Assembly: GCF_000026105.1 (NCBI RefSeq)
Contig: NC_008027.1
Coordinates: 1,442,001-1,506,000 of the forward strand
Direction: 5' to 3'
Source: Pseudomonas entomophila L48
GTDB lineage: Bacteria; Pseudomonadota; Gammaproteobacteria; Pseudomonadales; Pseudomonadaceae
Length of the DNA: 64,000 nt
In this document: piece by piece, positions 36,705 through 47,700 of the stretch
How positions within the stretch are numbered: position 1 is the first letter of the stretch
Layout of the letters: each line of letters starts with the position of its first letter
Program-made: the position numbers and the translations under genes
The notes under the pieces: generated by a model
The model's input: only the letters and a program-made list of their open reading frames with translations
Databases searched by the model: none
What the model was told of the DNA's origin: nothing

Positions 36705-36904
36705 TGCAGCAGTTCCTTGAGATTGGCCTGTTCCTGGCGCAGCAACTGGCGCAGCAGGTCCTGGTAGGTGGCTTGCGGATGCAGCTCGGCGAGCATGCCG
36801 AGGCGGATCCAGTGTTCGGCCTGGGCGTTGATCGAGCGCGACAGCGCGGCACTGGCCACGCGCAGGTCTTCGTGGAGGTCGTCGGAGATCTTGACGATGC
36901 CCAT
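36701..36904 (-). CDS. ParD-like antitoxin-family protein
   Basis: 67 residues: MGIVKISDDLHEDLRVASA, a ribbon-helix-helix-type start as in ParD-like proteins, then SRSINAQAEHWIRLGMLAEL and a C-terminal helix. Such proteins bind DNA and usually neutralise a toxin. No ParE-like toxin is adjacent; the partner gene, overlapping by ATGA, is map. A palindromic CGTATACG at 36929-36936 in the leader is a plausible autoregulatory operator. Confidence 0.8.
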   Translation of the reverse strand: MGIVKISDDLHEDLRVASAALSRSINAQAEHWIRLGMLAELHPQATYQDLLRQLLRQEQANLKELLQ

Positions 36905-37015
36905 GGTGGGATACCCGTATATATGAAACGTATACGAAGCATATCGCCTTGCCAGGCCTGAACGCCACCCAATGGTGCAACAGGCCCACTACGGTGCGAC
37001 AAGACGCGATCCCGC

Positions 37016-37058
37016 GTAGGAGCCGGCCTTGCCGGCGAACACCGGCAAAGCCGGTGCC
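37016..37058. repeat. REP hairpin in the map/nasA gap
   Basis: GTAGGAGCCGGCCTTGCCGGCGAACACCGGC-type REP (written here in parts: GTAGGAGCCGGCCTTGCC, then GGCGAACACCGGC). It continues into CAAAGCCGGT. Confidence 0.75.
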
Positions 37059-37128
37059 AAGCGCCACGGTACCTGATTCGCCAGCAGGCGCCGGTCATGG
37101 CCCGGCTTTTGCTGTCGCTCACTCATCA

Positions 37129-37220
37129 GGCCATCAACGTCGATGGCCGACTTTCATCACGACGAAGGCGCCGTGTTGCCCCGCTTGCCAGTGCAGGCCG
37201 GGGCAGCCGGCGCCTTTGTC
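37129..37220 (+). promoter_or_regulatory. ANTAR-type attenuator leader of nasA
   Basis: A hairpin GGCCATC-AACGTC-GATGGCC (37129-37148) has a six-base loop with A at position 1 and G at position 4, the recognition pattern of ANTAR antiterminators. A long GC-rich hairpin follows: GACGAAGGCGCCG (37161-37173) pairs with CGGCGCCTTTGTC (37208-37220), with an inner GCCCCG/CGGGGC stem, then GTTT. The T-run is short. The nirB leader has the same arrangement. NasT/NasR proteins are known to act on such leaders; the first hairpin of the usual pair was not identified. Confidence 0.7.
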
Positions 37221-37243
37221 GTTTCATCAGCAGGAGATCGCCG

Positions 37244-40200
37244 ATGAGCAGCAGCGAGGTCCGCAGTGTTTGCCCTTATTGTGGCGTGGGGTGCGGCACC
37301 GTCATGAGCGTGGCCGACGGCAAGGTGGTCAAGGTCAGTGGCGACAAGCAGCACCCGAGCAACTTCGGCCGCCTGTGCACCAAGGGCCTGACCGCCCACA
37401 TCCCCCTGACCACCGGACGCATGGCCCACGCCTGGCTGCGCCGCCAGCGCGACCAGGAACCGGTGCGCGACGGGTTGGACGAGGCCATCGCCGAAACTGC
37501 GTCCCGCCTGCGCGCGATCATCGACCGGCACGGGGCGGACGCCGTGGCCTTGTACGTGTCGGGGCAGATGTCGCTGGAGGCCCAGTACCTGGCCAACAAG
37601 CTGGCCAAAGGGTACATCCGCACCCGCCATATCGAATCCAACTCGCGCCTGTGCATGGCCAGCGCCGGCAGCGGCTACAAGCAGTCGCTGGGCGCCGATG
37701 GGCCGCCCGGCAGCTACCAGGACTTCGAACACGCCGAGGTATTCCTGGTGATCGGCGCGAACATGGCTGATTGCCATCCTATCCTCTTCCTGCGCCTGTT
37801 AGACCGGGTCAAGGCCGGCGCCCGGCTGATCGTCGTCGATCCCCGGCGCACGGCCACCGCCGACAAGGCCGACCTGTTCCTGCAAGTGCGCCCGGGCACC
37901 GACCTGGCGCTGCTCAATGGTCTGTTGCACCTGCTGCACGCCAACGGCCACACCGCCCCTGATTTCATCGCCCGCCACACCGAAGGCTGGGAGGCGCTGC
38001 CGGCGTTTCTCGCCGACTACACCCCTGAACGCGTCGCCACCATCACTGGCCTGCCCGAGGCCGATATCCGCCAGGCCGCCACCTGGATCGGCCAGTCGAA
38101 AAACTGGATGAGCTGCTGGACCATGGGCCTGAACCAGAGCATCCATGGCACCTGGCACAGCAATGCGCTGTGCAACCTGCACCTGGCCACCGGCGCCATC
38201 TGCCGCCTGGGCAGCGGGCCGTTTTCCCTGACCGGCCAGCCCAATGCCATGGGCGGGCGCGAGATGGGCTACATGGGGCCGGGCTTGCCGGGCCAGCGTT
38301 CGGCGCAGGTCGACGCCGACCGTGCCTTCGTCGAGCGGCAATGGCAGTTGGCGCCGGGCACGCTGCGCAGCGACGGCGGCGAGGGCACGGTGGCGCTGTT
38401 CGAGCAGATGAAGCAAGGCGAGGTGAAGGCCTGCTGGATCATCTGCAGCAACCCGGTGGCCAGTGTCGCCAACCGCCAGCAGGTGATCGACGGCCTGCGC
38501 CAGGCGGAACTGGTGATTTGCCAGGACGCGTTCCTCGACACCGAGACCAACCGCCATGCCGACATCCTCCTGCCCGCTGCACTGTGGGCCGAAGGCGAGG
38601 GGGTGATGGTCAACAGCGAGCGCAACCTCACCCTGATGCCGCGTGCAGTGGAACCGCCCGGTGAAAGCCTGGAGGATTGGCGCCTCATCGCCCGGGTGGC
38701 CAGCGCCATGGGCTATGGGCAGGCCTTCGACTATCCCGATGCCGAGGCGGTGTACGAGGAGATCCGCCGTTTCTGGAACCCCGCCACCGGTTACGACCTG
38801 CGTGGCATCGGCTACCCCGAACTGCGTGAGCGCCCACGGCAGTGGCCTTGTGCGCCGGGTCGGGAAGACGCCCGCAGCCCGCTGCGCTACCGCAACGATG
38901 GGGTCAGCCAGCAGGTGTTGCACGATGAGCAGGGCGCTCGCCCCGCATTGGCCTTTCCCACGCCCAGCGGCAAGGCGCGGTTCCTGGCACGGCCCTGGTT
39001 GCCAGCGGCCGAACAGGCCGACGAGGCGTATCCCTTCGTGCTCAACACCGGGCGTGTGCAGCACCAGTGGCACACCCTGACCAAGACCGGCCAGGTGCCC
39101 AGCCTGAACAAGCTGGAGCCGGGCCCCTTCGTCGAGATCAACCCTGAGGACGCCCAGCGCCTGGGCATTCGTGACCGGGACACGGTGGCGATCCGCTCGC
39201 GGCGCGGCCTGGCGCAGCTGCCCGCGCGGATCAGCGCTCGTGTGTTGCCTGGCGGTTGCTTCGCGCCGTTTCACTGGAATGATCTGTACGGCGAGCAGTT
39301 GGCGATCAACGCCGTCACCTGCGACGCAGTCGACCCGACTTCCCTGCAACCGGCTTTCAAGTATTGCGCCGTGGCCCTGGAGCGGGTCGCGGGCGAACGT
39401 ATCGACGCCATCGACCTTGTTTCGGAGCCCGCCCGCATGCCCACCGCCACCTTGTCTCGCCTGCTTGGCCTGGATGTTCTGCCAGCACCGGAGCTGGCAG
39501 AAGACGAGCGTCATTACCTGCAAGGCTTCCTGCTCGGCCTGGGCCAGGCCCGTGCCGAAGGGGTTCCGCGCTTGCCGGCCGACGCGCCCCTGGCCCCCGC
39601 CCGACGGCTGTTCGTCGAGGGTCTGCTGGCGGCCTTGTTCAGCCAACCGCCGGCGGCCAATGAGGTCCCCAGCCATCACGTGGTATGGGCCTCGCAGACC
39701 GGCAACAGCGAAACCCTGGCCGAACGTTGTGCACAGCACCTGCGCGAAGCAGGGTTGCCCGTGCGCCTCAGTTGCATGGATGCGCTCGGCCCGGCGCAGT
39801 TGCAGGGGGCCGCCAGTGTGTTGCTGATCGCCAGCACCTTCGGCGACGGTGACGCCCCGGATTGCGCCACGGCGTTCTGGCAGGCCCTGCAAGGCGAGGA
39901 GGGCGGGCACTGCGCCACTTTGCCCTACGCGGTGTTGGCCCTAGGCGATTCGAGCTATGACCAGTTCTGTGGTTTCGGGCGCAAGCTCGACCAGCGCCTG
40001 GCCGAGCTGGGGGCTCGGCGCCTGCTGGCGCGGGTCGATTGCGAAGGGGATATCGACGAGGCCTTCAGCGGTTGGCTGGATGCCTTGATGAAGCAGTTGG
40101 GCAGTGCCATGCCGACACCCGTCGAGCCCAAGCCGGTAACGGGTTGTGGCAAGCAGCAACCGTGGTGCGCGGCAGTGTTGGAAAACCGCTTGCTCAATAC

Positions 40201-41239
40201 TCCCGGGTCGGCCAAGGAAACACGTCAGCTGGTGTTTGACCTGCGCGATAGCGGCTTCACCTATCAACCGGGCGACGCGTTGGGTGTGTGGCCACGCAAT
40301 TGCCCGGTGTTGATCGAGGAATTGTTGCTGCTGATGCAACTCGATGGGCAGGCCGCGGTCGAGCTCAAGGGGCATGCGCCAATGCCGCTCTCGGTCGCGC
40401 TGGAACACCACCTGGACATCACCCGGGTCACCTCGCAGCAGCTTGAGCGCTTCAGCCAAGGCAGCGACGACCTGCGCCGTCTGCTGCAACCTGAACGCAA
40501 GACCGAATTAAAGGGCTGGCTATGGGGGCGGCAACTGGCCGATGTGTTGCGTGCCTTTCCACAGCGCTTGTCGCTGACGGACTGGTTGGGCTTGCTCAAG
40601 CCCTTGCAGCCACGCCTTTACTCGATCAGCTCCAGCCCCAGCGCGCACCCCGACCAGGTGCACCTGACCGTCTCGACCGTGCGCTACGGGGCGCGCAAAG
40701 GTGTCTGCTCAAGCTTTCTCGCCGACCGTGCCGGTGCGCTGAAGGTGGCGATCTTCCCGCAGCCGTCGAAGCACTTCCGCCTGCCCGAGGATGACGCCAC
40801 GCCGATCATCATGATTGGCCCGGGCACCGGTATCGCGCCGTTTCGCGCCTTTCTGGAGGAGCGCGAGGTGCGTGGGGCGAGCGGGCGCAACTGGCTGTTC
40901 TTCGGCGAGCAGCATGCGGCCAGCGATTTTTACTACCGCGAGCAGTTGCTGGCTTGGGAGGGCAGTGGGCATGTGCGGTTGAGTACCGCGTTCTCCCGTG
41001 ACCAGCCAGAGAAGATCTATGTGCAGCAGCGCTTGCTGGAACAGGGCGCCGAGTTGTGGCGTTGGCTGGAGGAGGGCGCATTTATCTATGTCTGCGGCGA
41101 CGCCCAGCGCATGGCCAGGGATGTGGACGCGGCGCTGCGCCAGGTGGTGGCGGTGCAGGGCGGGATGAACGATGAGGCAGCGGCTGCCTGGGTCGAGGCG
41201 CTGGGCAAGGCTGGGCGCTATCGGCGGGATGTGTACTGA
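37244..41239 (+). CDS. nasA: assimilatory nitrate reductase fused to sulfite-reductase-type flavoprotein
   Basis: 1331 residues. The N-terminal part (1 to about 720) is a molybdopterin bis-MGD oxidoreductase with the [4Fe-4S] motif [10 protein letters not shown] flavodoxin-like FMN domain follows (about 809-950, [12 protein letters not shown]), then FAD-binding ([18 protein letters not shown]) and NADPH-binding parts ([16 protein letters not shown]). One polypeptide thus takes electrons from NADPH to nitrate. The start at 37244 has AGGAG nearby. Such fusions are known in Pseudomonas. It precedes nirB and nirD. Confidence 0.93.
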   Translation: MSSSEVRSVCPYCGVGCGTVMSVADGKVVKVSGDKQHPSNFGRLCTKGLTAHIPLTTGRMAHAWLRRQRDQEPVRDGLDEAIAETASRLRAIIDRHGADAVALYVSGQMSLEAQYLANKLAKGYIRTRHIESNSRLCMASAGSGYKQSLGADGPPGSYQDFEHAEVFLVIGANMADCHPILFLRLLDRVKAGARLIVVDPRRTATADKADLFLQVRPGTDLALLNGLLHLLHANGHTAPDFIARHTEGWEALPAFLADYTPERVATITGLPEADIRQAATWIGQSKNWMSCWTMGLNQSIHGTWHSNALCNLHLATGAICRLGSGPFSLTGQPNAMGGREMGYMGPGLPGQRSAQVDADRAFVERQWQLAPGTLRSDGGEGTVALFEQMKQGEVKACWIICSNPVASVANRQQVIDGLRQAELVICQDAFLDTETNRHADILLPAALWAEGEGVMVNSERNLTLMPRAVEPPGESLEDWRLIARVASAMGYGQAFDYPDAEAVYEEIRRFWNPATGYDLRGIGYPELRERPRQWPCAPGREDARSPLRYRNDGVSQQVLHDEQGARPALAFPTPSGKARFLARPWLPAAEQADEAYPFVLNTGRVQHQWHTLTKTGQVPSLNKLEPGPFVEINPEDAQRLGIRDRDTVAIRSRRGLAQLPARISARVLPGGCFAPFHWNDLYGEQLAINAVTCDAVDPTSLQPAFKYCAVALERVAGERIDAIDLVSEPARMPTATLSRLLGLDVLPAPELAEDERHYLQGFLLGLGQARAEGVPRLPADAPLAPARRLFVEGLLAALFSQPPAANEVPSHHVVWASQTGNSETLAERCAQHLREAGLPVRLSCMDALGPAQLQGAASVLLIASTFGDGDAPDCATAFWQALQGEEGGHCATLPYAVLALGDSSYDQFCGFGRKLDQRLAELGARRLLARVDCEGDIDEAFSGWLDALMKQLGSAMPTPVEPKPVTGCGKQQPWCAAVLENRLLNTPGSAKETRQLVFDLRDSGFTYQPGDALGVWPRNCPVLIEELLLLMQLDGQAAVELKGHAPMPLSVALEHHLDITRVTSQQLERFSQGSDDLRRLLQPERKTELKGWLWGRQLADVLRAFPQRLSLTDWLGLLKPLQPRLYSISSSPSAHPDQVHLTVSTVRYGARKGVCSSFLADRAGALKVAIFPQPSKHFRLPEDDATPIIMIGPGTGIAPFRAFLEEREVRGASGRNWLFFGEQHAASDFYYREQLLAWEGSGHVRLSTAFSRDQPEKIYVQQRLLEQGAELWRWLEEGAFIYVCGDAQRMARDVDAALRQVVAVQGGMNDEAAAAWVEALGKAGRYRRDVY

Positions 41240-41534
41240 GCGCCCCGTGATGGTGAGCCCTGCACCCAAGCGGTGCATCTGAACGGGCACGACCTCTGTA
41301 GGAGCGGCTTCAGCCGCGATCATCCGCGCAGCGGATACCAGGCACCGCGCCGCCTGCATCGCGGCTGAAGCCGCTCCTACAGGCACATTGGCACACTCCC
41401 TGCTTCAACCCTTGCACAAATGCCCCGCTGATCAACGGCGATCATCCAGGGGCCTCACACTGATGAGTACAGGCAAAGGCGCCTGGAGCTTCGGCTCCAG
41501 GCGCCTTTTTGTTTTCCGTGATCGAGGATCGGCT
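41240..41534. repeat. REP pair between nasA and nirB (41297-41382)
   Basis: Inverted copies of GTAGGAGCGGCTTCAGCCGCGATC, here in parts (GTAGGAGCGGCTTCAGCC and its complement), enclose about 40 bp. The remaining part of the gap is the nirB leader with its attenuator. Confidence 0.88.
41422..41510 (+). promoter_or_regulatory. ANTAR-type attenuator leader of nirB
   Basis: A hairpin with the six-base loop AACGGC inside TGATC/GATCA (41429-41444) extends outward through GCCCC (41422-41426) and GGGGC (41449-41453). It is followed by a perfect 15-bp terminator stem with a TTCG loop, arms 41475-41489 and 41494-41508, then TTTTTGTTTT. The loop again has A at position 1 and G at position 4. ANTAR protein binding would prevent termination. 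No ANTAR protein gene is in this window. Confidence 0.78.
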
Positions 41535-44090
41535 ATGAAGGCAACAGCGAACGGCGCACCACGTGCGCGACTGGTCATCGTCGGCAACGGCATGGTTGGC
41601 CACCACTGCGTCGAGCAACTGCTCGAGCGGGGTGCCCAGGACCGTTTCGAGCTGCATGTGTTCGGCGAGGAACGCCAGCGCGCCTACGACCGGGTGCACC
41701 TGTCCGAGTACTTCACCGGTAGCTGTGCCGAAACCCTGGCGCTGTGCGAGCAGGACTTCTACACGCGCCATGGGGTGCACCTGCACCTGGGCGAAGCGGT
41801 GCTGGAGATCGACCGCGAGCGCTGCGAAGTGGTCACCGGCGAAGGCCGCTACGGCTATGACCAGCTCATCCTGGCCACCGGCTCCTATCCCTTCGTGCCG
41901 CCGATCGAAGGTTCCAGCGGCAACGCCCGGCTGGTCTACCGCACGCTTGATGACCTCGACGCCATCCGCCATGCGGCTGCCGACGCCCGCCGTGGCGTGG
42001 TGGTGGGTGGCGGCTTGCTGGGGCTGGAGGCCGCCAACGCACTGAAGTCGCTGGGCCTGGAAGCGCATGTGGTGGAGTTCGCCCCGCGGCTGATGCCGGT
42101 ACAGCTCGACGCTGAAGGCGGCGCGGCGCTCAAGGCACAGATCGAAGCCCTTGGCGTGGGCGTGCACCTGTCCCGCGCCACCCAGTCGATCGGCGCGGGC
42201 GACGACTATTGCTACCGCATGCAGTTCGACGGTGGCGAGTACCTGGAGACCGACCTGATCGTGTTCTCCGCCGGCATCCGCCCCCAGGACGCCCTGGGCC
42301 GTGCCTGCGGCCTGGACATCGCCGCGCGCGGCGGCGTGGTGATCGACAACGAGTGCCGCAGCAGCGACCCGCGTATTTTCGCCATCGGTGAGTGCGCCTC
42401 TTGGAACGGCAGCGTGTTCGGCCTGGTCGCGCCGGGCTATGCCATGGCACGCAACCTCGCGGCGCTGCTGGTCGGCGACACGGCAGTCGCGTTCACTGGC
42501 GCCGACATGTCGACCAAGCTCAAGCTGCTGGGCGTCGATGTCGGCTCCATCGGCGACGCCCACGGCGCCACGCCGGGTTCGCGCAGCTACCGCTTCATCG
42601 ACGAGGCCAACGCCGCCTACCGCCGCCTGGTGGTGGATGCCAGCGGCAAGCATGTGCTCGGCGCGGTGCTGGTCGGCGACAACAGCTACTACGACACCCT
42701 GCTGCAATACGCCCAGAACGGTATCGCGCTACCGGCCGACCCGGCTGCGCTGATTCTGCCGCAAAGCGGCGGCGCACCGGCCCTTGGTGCCGATGCACTG
42801 CCCGACAGTGCGACCATCTGCTCGTGCCACAACGTCAGCAAGGGCGCGGTATGCGCGGCCATCGACAGCGGTTGTGCCGACCTCGCCGCCGTGAAGGGCT
42901 GCACCAAGGCGGCCACCGGCTGCGGTGGCTGCGCGGCGCTGCTCAAGCAGGTGTTCGAGCACGAACTCACCGCCCGTGGCGTGACGGTGGACAAAAGCCT
43001 GTGCGAACACTTCGCCTACACCCGCCAGGAGCTCTACGCCATGGTGCGGGTCGAGGGCATCCGCAGCTTCGACGAATTGCTCGCGCGCCATGGTCGCGGC
43101 CCTGTCGGTTGCGACATCTGCAAGCCGACAGTGGGCTCGATCCTCGCCTCGTGCTGGAACCAGCCGATCATGGACCCCTCGCTGGTGCCCCTGCAGGACA
43201 CCAACGACACCTTCATGGCCAACATGCAGAAGAACGGCACCTACTCGGTGGTGCCGCGCATTCCTGGTGGCGAGATCACCCCGGACAAGCTGATCGTGAT
43301 CGGCCAGGTGGCGAAGAAATACGACCTCTACACCAAGATCACCGGCGGCCAGCGCATCGACCTGTTCGGCGCCCAGCTGCACGAACTGCCGCTGATCTGG
43401 GGCGAGCTGATCGAGGCTGGCTTCGAGACCGGGCACGCCTACGGCAAGTCGACGCGCACGGTGAAGTCCTGCGTGGGCAGCACCTGGTGCCGCTACGGCG
43501 TGCAGGACAGCGTGGCCATGGCCTTGCGCCTGGAGGACCGCTACAAGGGCCTGCGCTCGCCGCACAAGCTCAAGTTCGCGGTGTCGGGCTGCACCCGCGA
43601 ATGCGCCGAGGCGCAGAGCAAGGATATCGGCGTGATCGCCACCGACAAGGGGTGGAACCTGTACGTCTGCGGCAACGGCGGCATGCGCCCGCGCCATGCC
43701 GAACTGTTCGCCACCGACCTGGACGACGAAACCCTGGTGCGCCTGATCGACCGGGTGCTGATGTTCTACATCCGCACCGCCGACAAGCTGCAGCGCACCT
43801 CGGTGTGGCGCGAAAGCCTGGAAGGTGGGCTGGATTACCTCAAGGCGGTGATCATCGACGACAGTCTGGGCCTTGGCCACGAGCTGGAGGCGCAGATGCA
43901 GCAGGTGGTCGACCGCTACGAATGCGAATGGGCCAACGCCCTGAAAGATCCGGAAAAGCTCAAGCGCTTCCGCACCTTCGTCAACGACCAGCGCCCTGAC
44001 CCCGATGTGCATTTCGTTCGTGAGCGCGAACAGCGCAGGCCCGCTGCGCCGCTGCACCTGATCCCCACCATCACCGAGGAGGCTGTCTGA
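41535..44090 (+). CDS. nirB: NADH-dependent nitrite reductase large subunit NirB
   Basis: 851 residues. The order is FAD- and NAD-binding domains (IVGNGMVGHHC near the N-terminus), a BFD-like [2Fe-2S] domain (CSCHNVSKGAV... CTKAATGCGGC), and a siroheme/[4Fe-4S] domain with CVGSTWCRYG and CTRECAEAQSKDIGV. It reduces nitrite to ammonium in the cytoplasm. The ATG at 41535 follows the attenuator leader with GAGG in range. The stop overlaps nirD as TGATG. Confidence 0.95.
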   Translation: MKATANGAPRARLVIVGNGMVGHHCVEQLLERGAQDRFELHVFGEERQRAYDRVHLSEYFTGSCAETLALCEQDFYTRHGVHLHLGEAVLEIDRERCEVVTGEGRYGYDQLILATGSYPFVPPIEGSSGNARLVYRTLDDLDAIRHAAADARRGVVVGGGLLGLEAANALKSLGLEAHVVEFAPRLMPVQLDAEGGAALKAQIEALGVGVHLSRATQSIGAGDDYCYRMQFDGGEYLETDLIVFSAGIRPQDALGRACGLDIAARGGVVIDNECRSSDPRIFAIGECASWNGSVFGLVAPGYAMARNLAALLVGDTAVAFTGADMSTKLKLLGVDVGSIGDAHGATPGSRSYRFIDEANAAYRRLVVDASGKHVLGAVLVGDNSYYDTLLQYAQNGIALPADPAALILPQSGGAPALGADALPDSATICSCHNVSKGAVCAAIDSGCADLAAVKGCTKAATGCGGCAALLKQVFEHELTARGVTVDKSLCEHFAYTRQELYAMVRVEGIRSFDELLARHGRGPVGCDICKPTVGSILASCWNQPIMDPSLVPLQDTNDTFMANMQKNGTYSVVPRIPGGEITPDKLIVIGQVAKKYDLYTKITGGQRIDLFGAQLHELPLIWGELIEAGFETGHAYGKSTRTVKSCVGSTWCRYGVQDSVAMALRLEDRYKGLRSPHKLKFAVSGCTRECAEAQSKDIGVIATDKGWNLYVCGNGGMRPRHAELFATDLDDETLVRLIDRVLMFYIRTADKLQRTSVWRESLEGGLDYLKAVIIDDSLGLGHELEAQMQQVVDRYECEWANALKDPEKLKRFRTFVNDQRPDPDVHFVREREQRRPAAPLHLIPTITEEAV

Positions 44091-44452
44091 TGAACCGTTC
44101 CAATGTTGCCGTGACACAGCCCTTGCACTGGCAGTCGGTTTGCCAGGTCCGGGACCTGGTGGCCGATTCGGGCGTTGTGGCCTGGCTCGACGGCGAGCAG
44201 GTGGCGCTGTTCTACCTGCCGGGGCTCGGGCAGGCGCTGTATGCCGTCGACAACCGCGATCCGCGGTCGGGGGCCAATGTCATCGGCCGCGGCCTGGTCG
44301 GCAGCCTGGGCGGCGAGCTGGTAGTGGCGGCGCCGTTGTACAAGCAACATTTCAGCTTGCAGGACGGGCGTTGCCTGGAGGATCCGGCGCAGCGGTTGCG
44401 GGTGTGGCCGGTGCGGGTGACGGGGGAGTACGTGGAGATCGCCCAGGGCTGA
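44090..44452 (+). CDS. nirD: nitrite reductase small subunit NirD
   Basis: 120 residues of Rieske-like fold without the Cys and His cluster ligands, as in NirD. Family segments are QVRDLVADSGVVAWLDGEQVALFYLP and YAVDNRDPRSGANVIGRG. It completes the NirBD nitrite reductase. The start shares one base with the nirB stop. A block of REPs follows. Confidence 0.93.
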   Translation: MNRSNVAVTQPLHWQSVCQVRDLVADSGVVAWLDGEQVALFYLPGLGQALYAVDNRDPRSGANVIGRGLVGSLGGELVVAAPLYKQHFSLQDGRCLEDPAQRLRVWPVRVTGEYVEIAQG

Positions 44453-44511
44453 GCACCGGCCCATTCACCAGCATAACCAGCACCACATAACTCATTGACA
44501 TAGCACGACCT

Positions 44512-44640
44512 CCGTAGGAGCCAGCCTTGCTGGCGAAGGCCACACCGCGGTCCCACGTCGAACCCGGTTCGCCAGCAAAGCTGGCTCCTACAGAGGTCGG
44601 CGCGGTCCCTGTAGGAGCCGGCTTGCCGGCGAAAGGGCCG
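44512..44640. repeat. three REP copies after nirD
   Basis: The 330-bp gap before the Rhs gene holds an inverted pair of GTAGGAGCCAGCCTTGCTGG and its complement, then a third copy GTAGGAGCCGGCTTGCCGGC. The remainder, from about 44641 to 44782, is presumed Rhs promoter. Confidence 0.85.
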
Positions 44641-44782
44641 GAACTGTCACCCATGGCCCCGCGCATTCCCACACCCACCTCAGGGTTTCCCTCATGGCCG
44701 AACCGCCCCCGCATTAGTATCATTTCGCCCTCACGGACCACCCGGGGCCTCAACGTCCCCCGCCTAGGAAGGCCCTTTCACG

Positions 44783-47700
44783 ATGTCTGCCGCACCCGCC
44801 GATGCCGCGCTCACCACGCGCGAAATCCAGGTCGCCATTGCCCCCCTCGACACCCTCCTCAGCGAAGACCTCGGCGCCGCCGCCGCTTCCGTCGACCACT
44901 GGCTGCGGGAAATCAGCTACGGCCTGGTCGACCTGCAACTGCTGCGCCAGGCCGCCGAAAGCGTGCCGGTGATGGCCAACGCCCTGTCCTGCATGGACGC
45001 GCTGATCGACATCCTCGAACTGGTCGAAAGCCCTTCCCCCGACCCGCTGGTGTGGGTCAGCCTGGGCATCAACCTGATCGGCATCGTCCCCTATCCACCC
45101 GGCCTGTCCCGCGCCCGCACGGTGCTGCGCCCGGTGCTGCAGCTGACCCGCCAGACCTTGCGCCGCCGCCCCGGCGCGCACATCGGCGCGGTGATCCTGG
45201 AAATCATCGACGGCCACCTGCACGCCAATATCCGCGGCGCCCTGGAGCACTACGTGCGAGAGGCCCTGGCCCAGCTGCCGGCCATGCTCAGCGCTGCCGC
45301 CGACACTGCGCGCCTGTTGTTCACCTCCTTGGCCAAGACCATCGACGCCGCCGCCCGTGGCAAGCTGGATGCCGCCAGCAGCCACCGCCTGGCCCGCGCG
45401 CAGATGGCCCAGGTGGCGCTGTACGATTCGGCCCTGGAAACCGACGCCTGGCGCCTGGCCCTGTCGGCCCTGGCCAACGCCACCGAGGGCAGCCTCAAGG
45501 ACGGTTACAACAGCGTCGCCCGCCACTTCAGCGGCGAGCTGGACACCCTGCTCGGGCCGCTGGTGCGCACCCTCGAGGACCTGGCCAAAGTCGTGCCCCG
45601 CCGCCTGGAAGCGCTGGGCAGCGCCGGTATGGAAAACAGCATCGCCTGGCTGCTGACCCGCTTGCTCGACACCGTGTTGGCCAACCCACGCCGCCCGGGT
45701 ATGGCCGTCGCCATTCGCCCCGGCGTCACCCACCAGGCCCGGCATATCCACCCCGAAGGGCCGACCGAAGTGGTACGCAGCCAAGTTCGCGCCAACAAGC
45801 AGCCCAAGCCTACGAAGAACGGACCCTGTGCCTGCACCGGGTTCAGCATTGGTCATGTGCTCGGTGACGAGACGCTGGCCCATCAGGATTTCAGTCTGTC
45901 CGGGCCGTTCCCGGTCAACTGGACGCGGGTGTACAACTCGCGACTGGCGGCGCTCGATCAAGGTTCGCTCGGCGCCCGCTGGATCACCGAATTCACCACC
46001 TGCCTCGATGTCGTGGACAAGGGCGTGGTGTTCCACGACAGCGACGGCCGCAGCCACGATTACCCACTGCCCAAGGTCGGCAAGCCGCACTACGATCCGA
46101 TCGAGTACCTCAGCCTGGTGCGCACCGCCGAGCAGCAACTGGTGTTGCTGCGTGGCCTGGACCGCCGTGAAACCTATGCCCGCCAGGGTGACCGCTTCTA
46201 CCTGACGCATATCCAGCTGCGCAGCGGCGCCGGGGCAATGCTGCACTACGAGCACAGCCACAACGGTCGCCCGGTGCTGTCGGACATCAACACCTATTCC
46301 GACAACGACTCCGAAAAAGTCCACCTGCAACTGGGCACCCTGCTCGACGACCAGGGGCATATCCAGGGCCTGTGGCAAGTGGTCGACGGCACGCCGCTGC
46401 GCCAGCTGTGCGGCTACCACTACGACACCCACGGCGACCTGATCGCCGCCCAGGACGAACACGGCGCCGCCTGGCAGTACCAGTACCGCCAGCACCTGAT
46501 CACCCGCTACACCGACCGCACCGGGCGCGGCATCAACCTCGAGTGGGACGGCAGCGGCCCGCAGGCCAAGGCCATCCACGAATGGGCCGACGACGGCAGC
46601 TTCGAGACCCGCCTGGCCTGGGACCCGAACATCCGCCTGACCTATGTCACCGACGCCCACGGCCAGGAAACCTGGCACTACTACGACGCCCTGGGCTACA
46701 CCTACCGCCTGATCCACCCGGACGGCCGTGAGGAATGGCTGTTCCGCGATAAGCGCAAGAACGTCATCCGCCACGTCCACCCCGACGGCAGCCAGGACCG
46801 CTACACCTACGATGAACGCAGCAACCTGCTGCAGCACATCCGCGCCGACCACAGCACGGTGCACTACGCCTACGACGATCATGACCAACCGATCAAGCTG
46901 CGCGATGCCGAAGGTGGCTTGTGGCTACGGGACTATGACGAACGCGGCAACCTGGTCGAGAGCGTCGATCCGCTGGGCCACAAGACCGAGTTCGCTTACA
47001 CACCGGCCGGGCTGGTCAAGGCGATCAAGGATGCACTGGGCAACGAGAAGACACTCGCCTACAACGCTGCCGGGCAGTTGCTCGAATACACCGACTGCTC
47101 GGGCAAGACCAGCCAATGGGCGTACAACGCCTTCGGCCAGCTGACCGAATTCGCCGATGCCGCCGGCAACAAGACCGCCTACGAATACCAGGCCGGGCAA
47201 CTGGCCAAGGTCACCCACCCGGACAAGACCGAGGAGCGTTTCAACTACGACGCCGAAGGGCGTCTGCTGGCGCATGTCGATGCGCTTGATCGCTGTACCA
47301 CCTGGACCTACAACGCGGTCGGCCTGCTGAGCGAACGCGTCGACGCCAACGAGCACACCCTGCGCTACCGCTGGGACAAGCTCGGCCGCTTGATCGGGCT
47401 GGAAAACGAGAACACCAGCAAGGCCACCTTCATCTACGACCCGGTCGGTCGGCTGCTGCAAGAAACTGGCTTCGATGGCCTGGTCACGCGCTACCAGTAC
47501 GACCCGTACAGCGGCCGCCTCGCCTCGACCCAAGTCGGCCAGCGCCGGATCGAGCTGACCTTCGACCCGATGGGCCGATTGAGTGAGCGCACGGCCCGCC
47601 TGGGCAACCAGAGCCAAAGCGAAAGCTTCGCCTACGACGGCAACGGCCAGTTGATCCAGGCGGTCAACGCCGCCAGCAAGCTGCAATGGTTCCACGATGA

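Noticed and set aside
36701..36904. Complete ParDE toxin-antitoxin system
   Set aside because: Only a ParD-like gene is present; the overlapping partner is a full methionine aminopeptidase with all metal ligands.
44750..46888. 712-codon frame on the minus strand
   Set aside because: Antisense to the Rhs gene, Val/Gly/Gln-rich, without a ribosome site or family.
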